Source: Yersinia ruckeri ATCC 29473 (GTDB taxonomy: Bacteria; Pseudomonadota; Gammaproteobacteria; Enterobacterales; Enterobacteriaceae). From it: a stretch of 57,059 nt of DNA. The notes under the pieces were generated by a model. It was not told the origin of the DNA and did no database searches. It saw nothing but the letters and a program-made list of their open reading frames with translations. Location: NCBI RefSeq assembly GCF_000754815.1, contig NZ_KN150748.1:3957-61015 (forward strand), in the 5' to 3' direction. Below, one piece after another: positions 6,564 to 14,798 of the stretch (its first letter is position 1; each line of letters opens with the position of its first letter). Made by a program: the position numbers and the translations under genes.

Positions 6564-7613
6564 ATGACTATCACGGCTATCACGCAGTCACTTTCTACAC
6601 CGCGTTTTGCGACTTACCAGTTGCCGATTTTGGGAGGTACCTCCCCGGAACAGTGTCTGGGAATGTACCTTTGGAACAAACAACTCGCCAGCGCCTTTTT
6701 ACCCGTTCTTCAGATTGTCGAAATCTCGCTGAGAAATGCGATTCATCAGTCATATGTTGCCGCGCAGGAAGCAGAAATCGAAAAAAGTTTTCCGCAACCC
6801 ACTTGGGCAGCTAGAAAAGAAGCGGCTAAAAGCTGGTTTATTAACGTGTTCACTCCGATAAATAACCGCGAAGCTAACAGAAATATCGAAGCTGCTAAAC
6901 GGCAGCTGACTATAGATAGAAAGCCACATACTCCTGAAAATATTATCGCAAAACTCACTTTCGGATTTTGGGTATCGCTCGTCAAAAATGATTATGACAC
7001 GCGCCGGGCTACCTATTTAACGCTTTGGCCCGACCTCCGCGCTGAAGTTTTCCCTAACGCAGTAGATACAAATACCCGTAATCCACTTTCTATAAACAGC
7101 ATTGGTAATGAACTGAAGGAAATTAACAAAATCCGCAACAGGTTATCCCATCATGAGCCACTGTGGCGTAATAATTCGGCTTATCAGGTGGAGGAAATTA
7201 TCAATAAGGTTATAGAACATTACGACCGCTGCCTGAAAGTCATTAACTGGATTAACCCTTCTAATCTGAAGCTGTTAGAGCTTATAGATAATAATCGTAA
7301 GATGGCCGGGCTTTGTAATCTACATGCCCTGTGGAAAAACAAACAGCTTCCGGCAGGTCTGGTAACATTACCGATGAATCTTGCGTGGGCTGATAGTGTT
7401 AAATTAGATACTGCACATACCGGTGAAGTTGTAGCGGTGATCTCCGCGACCGCTATCATGATAAAAAGCGAGAAGGATAAGGTTGTGTTTCACTGCATCC
7501 AAGCTGATGTTGATGGAGATATGACTGCATATACCATGGGTGCCAGGGTTCATTTTTATCCGCAAATCTCGGCTGCCAGGTATCCCAACGCTAAAAACGT
7601 AACGCGATTGTGA
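6564..7613 (+). CDS. Abi family HEPN protein with C-terminal cold-shock-like domain; likely phage defence
   Basis: 349 residues. The first 230 match the Abi_2 type: LQIVEISLRNAIHQSYV near residue 50, then the HEPN ribonuclease signature RNRLSHHEPLW near residue 195 (an RN-x3-H motif). Proteins of this family cause abortive infection, probably by cleaving RNA. The last 70 residues (TGEVVAVISATAIMIKSEKD, KVVFHCIQADVDG, GARVHFYPQIS, PNAKNVTRL) follow the strand order of a cold-shock/OB-fold domain, which would bind single-stranded nucleic acid. It is monocistronic, with its own promoter and terminator, in an accessory insert between nikB and nuc. Family assignment is firm; activity is inferred. 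Confidence 0.75.
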   Translation: MTITAITQSLSTPRFATYQLPILGGTSPEQCLGMYLWNKQLASAFLPVLQIVEISLRNAIHQSYVAAQEAEIEKSFPQPTWAARKEAAKSWFINVFTPINNREANRNIEAAKRQLTIDRKPHTPENIIAKLTFGFWVSLVKNDYDTRRATYLTLWPDLRAEVFPNAVDTNTRNPLSINSIGNELKEINKIRNRLSHHEPLWRNNSAYQVEEIINKVIEHYDRCLKVINWINPSNLKLLELIDNNRKMAGLCNLHALWKNKQLPAGLVTLPMNLAWADSVKLDTAHTGEVVAVISATAIMIKSEKDKVVFHCIQADVDGDMTAYTMGARVHFYPQISAARYPNAKNVTRL

Positions 7614-7627
7614 ATTGTATAAAAAAG

Positions 7628-7650
7628 CGCCGATAATTTGGCGGTTTTTT
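7628..7650 (+). terminator. Terminator after the Abi gene
   Basis: CGCC (7628-7631) and GGCG (7640-7643) form a short stem around 8 bases, followed by a run of six T residues at 7645-7650. It lies 15 bp after the stop. The stem is short but the T run is good. Confidence 0.5.
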
Positions 7651-7820
7651 GTGCTCATTAGGTAAGCAACTTGCTTTTCAATACTGCAATAGCATGGTCT
7701 AAGCCAGAACCGCGCAATGAAACGTTTGCTCATGCATTGTTGTCTCATGGGGAAGGGGCTGGAGTATCTCCAACAACTCGATTTCTGTGACTATCAACGC
7801 TGCGGGCAAGTAAGCTTGGT

Positions 7821-7850
7821 AGCCGTCCTTCGGGGCGGCTTTCCTTTTTT
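7821..7850 (+). terminator. Strong hairpin with UUCG loop and T run
   Basis: AGCCGTCC-TTCG-GGGCGGCT forms an 8-bp stem with one T-G pair and a stable TTCG loop, followed by TTCCTTTTTT. There is no gene directly upstream on this strand (7651-7820 shows nothing I can support), so it may be left from a former gene or protect the next unit from read-through. Confidence 0.7.
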
Positions 7851-7858
7851 AGGAACAC

Positions 7859-7907
7859 CGGCTTTGTGGGGCATCCCAAGCTTCGTTTGAAATGCCCCAC
7901 AAAGCCG
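7859..7907. repeat. 16-bp perfect inverted repeat upstream of the TrlF-like gene
   Basis: CGGCTTTGTGGGGCAT (7859-7874) and ATGCCCCACAAAGCCG (7892-7907) are perfect inverted copies around a 17-base loop. There is no T run on either side. It directly follows the UUCG hairpin and precedes the trlF-like promoter region. It could be the edge of an inserted cassette, a site for a DNA-binding protein, or an RNA hairpin. Confidence 0.7.
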
Positions 7908-7920
7908 TGACGTTACTGTG

Positions 7921-7956
7921 GTGCGCCTGTTAAGGCTGGCTTATGATTGAGCGCAC
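7921..7956. promoter_or_regulatory. GTGCGC/GCGCAC inverted repeat in the trlF promoter region
   Basis: GTGCGC at 7921-7926 and GCGCAC at 7951-7956 are inverted half-sites 30 bp apart (three helical turns), 37 bp upstream of the start codon. The spacing would suit a dimeric regulator bound across a promoter. No clean -35/-10 pair can be fixed. Confidence 0.35.
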
Positions 7957-7992
7957 ACACAGCAGGTAACCGCAGGATACGGAGAATAAAAA

Positions 7993-10695
7993 ATGAAAGG
8001 CTCTGAGTGGAGTAAATGGGATTTGCATATTCACAGTCCCATGACGTGGATGGCGAGTACATTTAAAGGTCCGGAAAGTATTCCTGAATTTATAAAAAAA
8101 CTGGGAGAGTCAGGAATATCGCTTATTGGCCTAACAAATTATTTCTTCCTGGCGGAAAACGAGATTGAGATTATACGTGAGGAAATAGACAGGCAGGGAT
8201 TTAATATTACTGTTTTGCCGAATGTTGAATTCCGTCTCGCACAACCAAACAAACAGGGAGACTGGATAAATATCCACTGCTTATTCTCTGAAAAAATCCC
8301 GACTGCTAAGATAAACCAGGTGTTGTCAAACATGACGATAGCAACGAAAACTGCTGCAGGTAGACCTGTTTATTGTTCAGAGTTGAGCCTGAAAGAAAGT
8401 GGAAAAAATATTTCCGAAATCACTGTCAACTTCGAAGCTCTTTGCGAACATATTTCTTCCCATTTTGAACTCTTCCGCGATGCCATTATTGCAGTCTGTC
8501 CAAATGGCTATGGTGGCTACAGGCCAAACGGTGAGGGGCGATCCAAAGAGGTGGCAACACAGATAGATCGCGAGGGGCACATAATTCTCGACAGCTCTCA
8601 GGACTCTCTACCTGTTAGGGAATTTTTCTTAATGACTGATCGCTATCCCGGCGCTAATAAAAAGCCGGTGTTCAGGTGTTCAGATGCACATGGCCTTGAG
8701 AAAACTGGAACGATATTTAGTTGGGTAAAAGCAAAGCCAACTTTTGAAGGTCTCCGCCAGACTCTGCTAGAGCCAGAGGCCCGCCTGAAACTCGAAGAAG
8801 ACTGGCCGCAGCAGCGCACTGCGAAAGTGCACTTCAGCAGAATAGAGGTAGAGGGGAAGATTTTTGACGGTCAGGAAATCCGATTCAAAAAGCTTTCAAT
8901 TCCGCTTAATGAGGACATGGTCGCTATTATCGGCGGCCGGGGTACTGGTAAGAGCCTAATACTGGATGGCCTGCAGTCGCGCTTTACGCCGTCACGTCCT
9001 GAAAACGTACGCGCACGTCCTGTATCGCCGCAACGGCTTTCTGTCCAGCTCAGTAAAACAGACGGAGAGTATAAGGAGTTTGACGGCATTGATAACTCTT
9101 ACAGCTATCTTCACGTTTCTCAGGGTGAAATTAAGGATCTGTGCCAGGAGCCTGAAAAAATCAGCGATGAGATAAAGAAAATGCTCCGTCTTCCTCCCCA
9201 GTCCTTCCCTGTGCCGCTCAGAAACGAGCTGGAATCGAACCTGAATGAATTCCGCAGTTTGTTCGAATTCTTCAATATGAAGAATGATAAAGGTCAGTTT
9301 ATAAATCGAGAGGAATATCACACTTCGACAATTTCTGCTGTACAGAAACATATTGATACGCTGACTAGCGAGAAAAACCGTGAACTGATTAAAACATTTC
9401 AGGGGAATGGTAAAAGCCTTGCGGATATTAACTCTCAACTAAACTGGTTAAATGAATTCCTAAAACAATTATCAGATAAAGAAAGCGAATTAAACGACCA
9501 GATTGACTTCATCAATGCGAAGGGAACTGAAGAACACGTCATACCCCATGTCAACTTCGAACCGCAGCGTGGTGTTATCAATAATAAAATCAAACTGGCT
9601 AAGTCTGAATCTGAAAAAATGGGAGCGGTAAATCAGGATATTATTAATCAGTTCCGCCAGCAGGGAATAGAACAGGACATTTCCGGTCTTCTCGATAAAG
9701 TTACCGAATATCAGCAGATGATTAACCGTGCTGAACTTGAGCGTGAAGAGTCGCAACGCAGACTGGCGGTGGGCAAGAAAAATCAGGAGAGCCGAAAAGA
9801 GCTGATTAATCGTGTTCTATCACATATCCGGCAGGAAAAGGAAACGGTGGATGCGGCGTTCAATGCCCTTACTGAAGCTAAAGAGCATTATACTGCTGAT
9901 CAGCAGACCCTTGTGGCGGAAATCCTGCAGGATATCGGGATTTATGGTGAGGTGACGTTTGACCAGAATGCGTTTTATGCGGGCGTCCTGAAATGCATGA
10001 ACGGTGGGAAATTTCGTGCCTCAAGGGAGGGAGAAACTCAGACCGACAAACTTGCGGTACTTTTCAACGTTCACACCGTTGAAGATTACACCCGCCTGGT
10101 CAGCAATGAAAATATCCTTAAGGTTCACGACGATAAACAGGCAATGACAGATATCTCTCTGAATAATCTGTTGTGGAAGCAGGAATATTTTAACAGTGCG
10201 GGGCCTCATGAGCTTCTGGCCCACCTGTTCAGCCCGGACAGGATCTCCGCCTATCTGGGCGTCAAGGCGCAGTTTACCTATAAAGGAAAGACCGTCGAAA
10301 AGCTTTCTGCTGGTCAGAGAGGGACGTTCTATGTCTGCCTTAAGCTCGCTACCGATCCGTTTGGTTCACCTTTTGTGTTCGACCAGCCCGAGGACGACCT
10401 TGATAATGACTTTATCATGCACCATCTCGTCCCGCTGTTCCGTAAGATAAAAAAGTACCGACAGGTCATCATTGTGACTCACAATGCCAATCTGGTAGTG
10501 AACTGCGACGCTGAGCAGGTTTTGGTGGCCAGCAACAATGATGAGGTTATTACCTATCGCTGTGGGGCCCTGGAAGCAGGAGAGCTGGCGCACGGAAACA
10601 CCATGCGTCAGGCCATCTGCAACGTGCTGGAAGGTGGACATCTTGCTTTTGAACAGCGTGAACGTAAATACGGTCTGCTGAGACCAGTTCTCTAG
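7993..10695 (+). CDS. TrlF-like PHP-domain ABC/SMC ATPase; candidate phage-defence protein
   Basis: 900 residues. The N-terminal PHP domain shows WSKWDLHIHSP with His12 and His14, Glu79 (LPNVEF), His95 and Asp231-His233 (RCSDAHG), which could bind metals for phosphoesterase or nuclease activity. The ATPase follows: Walker A GGRGTGKS (314-321), a long coiled-coil middle (about 400-650), the signature LSAGQRG (about 771), Walker B/D-loop FVFDQPEDDLDN and an H-loop VTHN. This SMC/Rad50-like head joined to PHP is the TrlF type. A GGAG ribosome binding site precedes the ATG. It is a single-gene unit beside the Abi gene; defence function is inferred from type and location. Confidence 0.8.
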   Translation: MKGSEWSKWDLHIHSPMTWMASTFKGPESIPEFIKKLGESGISLIGLTNYFFLAENEIEIIREEIDRQGFNITVLPNVEFRLAQPNKQGDWINIHCLFSEKIPTAKINQVLSNMTIATKTAAGRPVYCSELSLKESGKNISEITVNFEALCEHISSHFELFRDAIIAVCPNGYGGYRPNGEGRSKEVATQIDREGHIILDSSQDSLPVREFFLMTDRYPGANKKPVFRCSDAHGLEKTGTIFSWVKAKPTFEGLRQTLLEPEARLKLEEDWPQQRTAKVHFSRIEVEGKIFDGQEIRFKKLSIPLNEDMVAIIGGRGTGKSLILDGLQSRFTPSRPENVRARPVSPQRLSVQLSKTDGEYKEFDGIDNSYSYLHVSQGEIKDLCQEPEKISDEIKKMLRLPPQSFPVPLRNELESNLNEFRSLFEFFNMKNDKGQFINREEYHTSTISAVQKHIDTLTSEKNRELIKTFQGNGKSLADINSQLNWLNEFLKQLSDKESELNDQIDFINAKGTEEHVIPHVNFEPQRGVINNKIKLAKSESEKMGAVNQDIINQFRQQGIEQDISGLLDKVTEYQQMINRAELEREESQRRLAVGKKNQESRKELINRVLSHIRQEKETVDAAFNALTEAKEHYTADQQTLVAEILQDIGIYGEVTFDQNAFYAGVLKCMNGGKFRASREGETQTDKLAVLFNVHTVEDYTRLVSNENILKVHDDKQAMTDISLNNLLWKQEYFNSAGPHELLAHLFSPDRISAYLGVKAQFTYKGKTVEKLSAGQRGTFYVCLKLATDPFGSPFVFDQPEDDLDNDFIMHHLVPLFRKIKKYRQVIIVTHNANLVVNCDAEQVLVASNNDEVITYRCGALEAGELAHGNTMRQAICNVLEGGHLAFEQRERKYGLLRPVL

Positions 10696-10704
10696 CGTTT
10701 TCCG

Positions 10705-10732
10705 ATGATGGGCAGCACCGGCTGTCCATCAT
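10705..10732. terminator. Hairpin between the converging trlF-like and nuc genes
   Basis: ATGATGGGCAGC and GCTGTCCATCAT form a 12-bp stem with one G-T pair around ACCG, 10 bp after the trlF-like stop and 64 bp from the nuc stop. There is no T run; a bidirectional terminator is likely. Confidence 0.55.
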
Positions 10733-10795
10733 TCATCTGCGTTTGTATATCATTTTGGGTTTCCTTTTCTTGTACAGTAACGGCAATTCTTTGGA

Positions 10796-11338
10796 TTAGT
10801 ACGAAGACTGCCAGTCGCTTCCCAAATCCCAGCGAGACTGCCAGTGTGTCAGGTACGTCTGAGCCAGTGCGGGCATCTCGCGCACAACCAGAGCATTCTC
10901 TGAATTGGACCGTGCCGCTGCCCTGCTATAATTAAAGCTGCCTACTTCAACAGTATGATTATCAACAATTAAAAATTTATCGTGCATAATTTTAAACCGA
11001 TTAACTGTCCTGACAGGAATATCGGCATTAACCAGCAGGTTCATTGCTGCCACACTGGCTTTGCTGCTATTGCCTTTCTCATCGAGTACCACCTTTACAT
11101 CAACGCCACGGCGCTTCGCATCCGTTAGCGCTTTAACTACTTCGGGTGACGTAAAGGAATAGCCCATCAGCCGAATACTCTGCCGGGCATCATCGATGGT
11201 CCCTAGTACCAGTCGTAATGCACTGCCTTCTGGTGAGAAATCCGCCTCGATCGTCGGGGCTGCAACGGCAGAACTGACAGCCAAAAGTAGAACGCCGGCC
11301 AAAGTAATTGACCGTAATGTACGGATAGTCATTTTCAT
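10796..11338 (-). CDS. nuc: Nuc, secreted phospholipase-D-superfamily endonuclease
   Basis: 180 residues with a signal peptide (hydrophobic 8-26, then VAA/PTIEADFSP). One PLD motif is complete: HDKFLIVDNHTVEVGSFNYS with His119, Lys121, Asp126 and Gly133-Ser134. It matches the Nuc-type periplasmic endonucleases of conjugative plasmids, which work as dimers and degrade DNA and RNA. It is the last gene of the tra/trb unit, 80 bp after trbC. Its role in transfer is unclear; periplasmic DNA clearance is one idea. Confidence 0.85.
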   Translation of the reverse strand: MKMTIRTLRSITLAGVLLLAVSSAVAAPTIEADFSPEGSALRLVLGTIDDARQSIRLMGYSFTSPEVVKALTDAKRRGVDVKVVLDEKGNSSKASVAAMNLLVNADIPVRTVNRFKIMHDKFLIVDNHTVEVGSFNYSRAAARSNSENALVVREMPALAQTYLTHWQSRWDLGSDWQSSY

Positions 11339-11418
11339 TCCTTAATGATTAAAAAATTGAGCTTATTGAGCTAATGGTTTAGTCAACGGTTGGAGGAGCT
11401 GGCGGGGAAGTATTTATT

Positions 11419-13719
11419 TCAGTAGGTAAGATGTTCGGTTGTGTTATCAAAATCATCAGCAAAGGACTGGTCTGCCAGGTTTTCATAATAAGCATCTTGA
11501 GTATCGTAATGTGCCGTTGGGGGGGATGCTGCCCTTTGTAGTTGGCTAGATTCGGGGACTCCCTGCACGCTGGTATTATTCTGGTGTGCTTCTTCAATCC
11601 GTTTCTTCGATATGCGGATATTTTCCTGCTCTTTCAGCCAGCGATAGCGTCCTCCCGTTTCTTTCAGCGCATCGATGGCGGTTTCAAACAACAAAATCCC
11701 CCGTTCTTCAGGGGAGTAGATCACGTCATCGCGGTTATCGAGATCGGCAGCCAGAGTGGTGAGAGCCATCAGGGTTTTGTCAGCTATGCGGGCATTCAGC
11801 TGGCTGTTCCACTCCCCAGGAACGGTAGAGCGGCAGATATCCAGGATATGAGAGACACGTTCCTGAGAGATGGGACGCCGGCGTGCAGCTGCAGGCAGTT
11901 CACGGCAAAGGTCACTGAAGTCGGGACGCCGAATAGGTACATACCGGTTAATTTTCACATTCAGCTTTGAGATTTTTTCATCATCAGGGATGTATATCGA
12001 ATTGCTACGTATCTGCTGGTCTTCAAATACGATGATGCCTTCGCCGGATTTTAAAGCCTTTAGTTCCGACAGTTGGATATTGTCCCTATCGCGGAATTCC
12101 ACTCTATCGACGTCCTGATAGCTCCCCATACCTGTGCGATCCATCGTTCTTTGCTCAGCATACTGGCCTGTACCACCGACGGCTCGGATCATCTTCAACG
12201 TGTCCTCCGTATCTTCGGTTTTCATGAAGTGTTTGGTGCCCAGGTTGGCATTCACGGAATGTACCTCTTTACCGTGTTTAAGCATGGCCTGAATATCCTG
12301 TGCCAGGATAACCAACATGTAACGCAGGCTTCGCATTTGTGCGGCCAGCTTGGCCAGACCCGGGGCAAAGTAATAACCCACCTCATCGCAGATGATCATG
12401 AAGGGAAATTTGCTGGCAAATTTTTTCACCGTCAGCGTGTGTTCCGGAGAACCATCAATCTTGTTCCCCAGGTCTTTGGCTATATTCATCTGGATATCGG
12501 AGATATATAGCTTTCCCAGCGTGGCTGCTTCGTTGTCAGAGAGTTCCAGGGCGGGAATAAGTACCACCAGAGTGCGATCGTTGTGCAGAATATCCTGCAT
12601 ATCGATGTCGCCGCCGCCTTTCGGAAAAACGTGGCCATACGTGTCGTTAAACATGCTGAGCATGCGGGTGAACTGCTGGATAAGGTAGCCATGCTGATCC
12701 AGTGCGCCTTGCGCCCAGTCGGATGGACGATTTATGAGCTTCATGTCAAAGCCGGCGAGGTTAGCCAGATAGTTCTCCATCGGCTTGTAACCTTCTTCAT
12801 GCCACCCGTCGTTCAGTGCTTCCCGATACAAGCCAACGAATTTCACCAGTGGCAGGTAAGACTGGATAACTGCCTGTGTCAGCATAATGTTATCGCGGGC
12901 GCGCTTATAACACAGGGCATAAACCAGGGCATTCATCATGGCGCGCGCTTTGTCTTTCCAGCCTTCATCGCTGCCGTTCCCCGCCGGCAACAGTGATTCC
13001 ATCAGCTGAATGATGAATGTCGGACTACCGTAAGCAAACGGATTAGTGCTGTTTGACTGGGGGCGGGACTTATCTCCGAGCATCAGTTTTTTAAACCGGT
13101 CATCATTGCCGGTGATGAAGCTCAGCACATGCCAGTCGTCTTCCTGACCGAAACGCCGTGCCATTGACCAGGTGGCTACTGCGAGATCAATCTGTGCCTT
13201 CCCGTCGGAAATACAACAGCCACGGGTCATGCACAGTGAGTTCAGGTAAAGAGAGTAGAGCGTTTCTGTTTTACCACCGCCGGTGGTGGCCATGATTTGT
13301 ATGTGACGCATAGCATCAGAGGTTTCAAGCCACAGTTCTTTTCCCCGGTCACGACCACGGCCAACGCCGAGACACAGTGTACCGGCCGCTTCCCCACGGA
13401 CAATCTTAGGCAGATTCAGGTTCAGCAGCGGTATGTTCCAGCTCAATTCGCGTTCTGTAGACAAATCAAACCCACCCACGTCCATCGGGATACGCAGCGG
13501 TAAACGAAAGCGCTGATCGCTGAACGCGACCAGCAGGATAATATTGAAGGGCAGGGATAGCAGGAGGGTTGCCGGCCATATCACGCCGAACAAGAGGGAA
13601 GATACCAATAAAAACTGCACAGTAAACGGTGCCAGCATTAACCGTTCAGCCAGTCTGCCCTGTACCTGTCGGCTTATGAGCTGATTTCCTACCGGCCCGT
13701 GACGTCCTTTTAAATCCAT
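11419..13719 (-). CDS. trbC: TrbC, type IV coupling protein (DotL/IcmO-like ATPase)
   Basis: 766 residues from the ATG at 13719, which has a perfect GGAG six bases upstream; an in-frame start at 13767 inside trbB is unlikely. Two membrane segments (about 30-67) precede the ATPase with Walker A ATTGGGKT (144-151) and Walker B MIICDEVGYYF. The C-terminal 120 residues are poorly conserved and acidic. As the DotL/IcmO counterpart it would take the NikB-DNA complex to the channel together with TrbA (DotM). It follows trbB closely. Confidence 0.9.
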   Translation of the reverse strand: MDLKGRHGPVGNQLISRQVQGRLAERLMLAPFTVQFLLVSSLLFGVIWPATLLLSLPFNIILLVAFSDQRFRLPLRIPMDVGGFDLSTERELSWNIPLLNLNLPKIVRGEAAGTLCLGVGRGRDRGKELWLETSDAMRHIQIMATTGGGKTETLYSLYLNSLCMTRGCCISDGKAQIDLAVATWSMARRFGQEDDWHVLSFITGNDDRFKKLMLGDKSRPQSNSTNPFAYGSPTFIIQLMESLLPAGNGSDEGWKDKARAMMNALVYALCYKRARDNIMLTQAVIQSYLPLVKFVGLYREALNDGWHEEGYKPMENYLANLAGFDMKLINRPSDWAQGALDQHGYLIQQFTRMLSMFNDTYGHVFPKGGGDIDMQDILHNDRTLVVLIPALELSDNEAATLGKLYISDIQMNIAKDLGNKIDGSPEHTLTVKKFASKFPFMIICDEVGYYFAPGLAKLAAQMRSLRYMLVILAQDIQAMLKHGKEVHSVNANLGTKHFMKTEDTEDTLKMIRAVGGTGQYAEQRTMDRTGMGSYQDVDRVEFRDRDNIQLSELKALKSGEGIIVFEDQQIRSNSIYIPDDEKISKLNVKINRYVPIRRPDFSDLCRELPAAARRRPISQERVSHILDICRSTVPGEWNSQLNARIADKTLMALTTLAADLDNRDDVIYSPEERGILLFETAIDALKETGGRYRWLKEQENIRISKKRIEEAHQNNTSVQGVPESSQLQRAASPPTAHYDTQDAYYENLADQSFADDFDNTTEHLTY

Positions 13720-13729
13720 TGCTAGCTCC

Positions 13730-14794
13730 TTACTGGGCGTTGTTAAGGAAGGCCTGCAGTGCGGCATCGCTGGTCATTGCCTGCAACGGGATCATACGGC
13801 CGTCATCGCTGATAACGGTCGGCGTGCCCGGGAGATGGTAGAGCTCAAAGGCCATATCATTACGCGCCAAAGCGTTCTGCCCTGCTTCGCAGGAAGCTGG
13901 CTTCGGTTCTGATTTAGCGGTCGGGTTCAGCATACCGGCACCAATATCAAAAATGCTGCGCCACATATCGGCGCGTTTTGCTGCCGGTGCGCACAGTAAT
14001 GGGATCACTTGCTCTGCTGTGCGGGCTTTTCCTATCAGTGTGACCGGAAATATTTCCACATTGTATTGCGCGGAGAGGGCCTGCACGGTCGGCTCGAATA
14101 TCCTGCAGTTAGGGCATTCAGGATCAGAAAAGATATAAAGGGTTCTCGGATGGCCAGAGGATAACTGGATGGTGAATTCCTGTTTTGCGGCACCGTTCTT
14201 CAGACGTGTGGCCAGCATGTGGCGGGCTTCGGCCGCTTCTTCGGGAGATAGCGAAACTCGTTGCGCTGGCGTATTCACTGCAGCTGCTGAAGATGTGCTG
14301 ACGGATTCGGTTCGGGCTGGCATCACTACAGACGGCGGCAGAAGTGTACTTGCTGCTGATTCTGTGGTTTTCACTGGAGACTGAAACGCGGGCACGGGAA
14401 CCGGTGGCCGTGTCGGATGAGGGGGGTTAATGAGCCACGACGCCCATGCACCCGCCAGAAAGAGAAAAATGACGCCAGGAATGAGCCAGTGGCCTCCTCT
14501 TTTGTATAGCGGTTTCACTCTGGTTTCGTTCATGGCCATACGCTGCAACGCATCGGCTGTGGTGTTCATTATGTTGTTGGCAAGCTCAGGGTCGTCGGTA
14601 GTAAAGAGCTTGGCGAAGCCGTTGCAGGATTGCCGCATCCAGATAGTGTACTGACCCGCATCCTGCTCAAGCGTCAGTTGATAGCGATCGTCTAAAGGAC
14701 GATTCAGATTAAACAGGCTGCGACCGTTCAGTCGTACCTGTAGGTGCTGTCCATGAATTTCGATTGAGGTTTCGTTAACAGTCTGTTCTGACAT
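13730..14794 (-). CDS. trbB: TrbB, membrane-anchored DsbC-like thiol oxidoreductase
   Basis: 354 residues. An N-terminal cytoplasmic part (about 100 residues) is followed by one membrane segment (HWLIPGVIFLFLAGAWASWL), a Pro/Ser-rich linker and a periplasmic thioredoxin-fold domain with SDPECPNCRIF, a CxxC motif near residue 227, and the cis-Pro loop LPGTPTVIS. By analogy with R64 TrbB it would isomerise disulfides in envelope transfer proteins. It lies between trbA (4 bp upstream) and trbC. Confidence 0.85.
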   Translation of the reverse strand: MSEQTVNETSIEIHGQHLQVRLNGRSLFNLNRPLDDRYQLTLEQDAGQYTIWMRQSCNGFAKLFTTDDPELANNIMNTTADALQRMAMNETRVKPLYKRGGHWLIPGVIFLFLAGAWASWLINPPHPTRPPVPVPAFQSPVKTTESAASTLLPPSVVMPARTESVSTSSAAAVNTPAQRVSLSPEEAAEARHMLATRLKNGAAKQEFTIQLSSGHPRTLYIFSDPECPNCRIFEPTVQALSAQYNVEIFPVTLIGKARTAEQVIPLLCAPAAKRADMWRSIFDIGAGMLNPTAKSEPKPASCEAGQNALARNDMAFELYHLPGTPTVISDDGRMIPLQAMTSDAALQAFLNNAQ

Positions 14795-14798
14795 GGGA

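Noticed and set aside
13720-13767. Longer N-terminus for TrbC
   Set aside because: The extra 16 codons overlap the trbB end, and the ideal GGAG belongs to the ATG at 13719.
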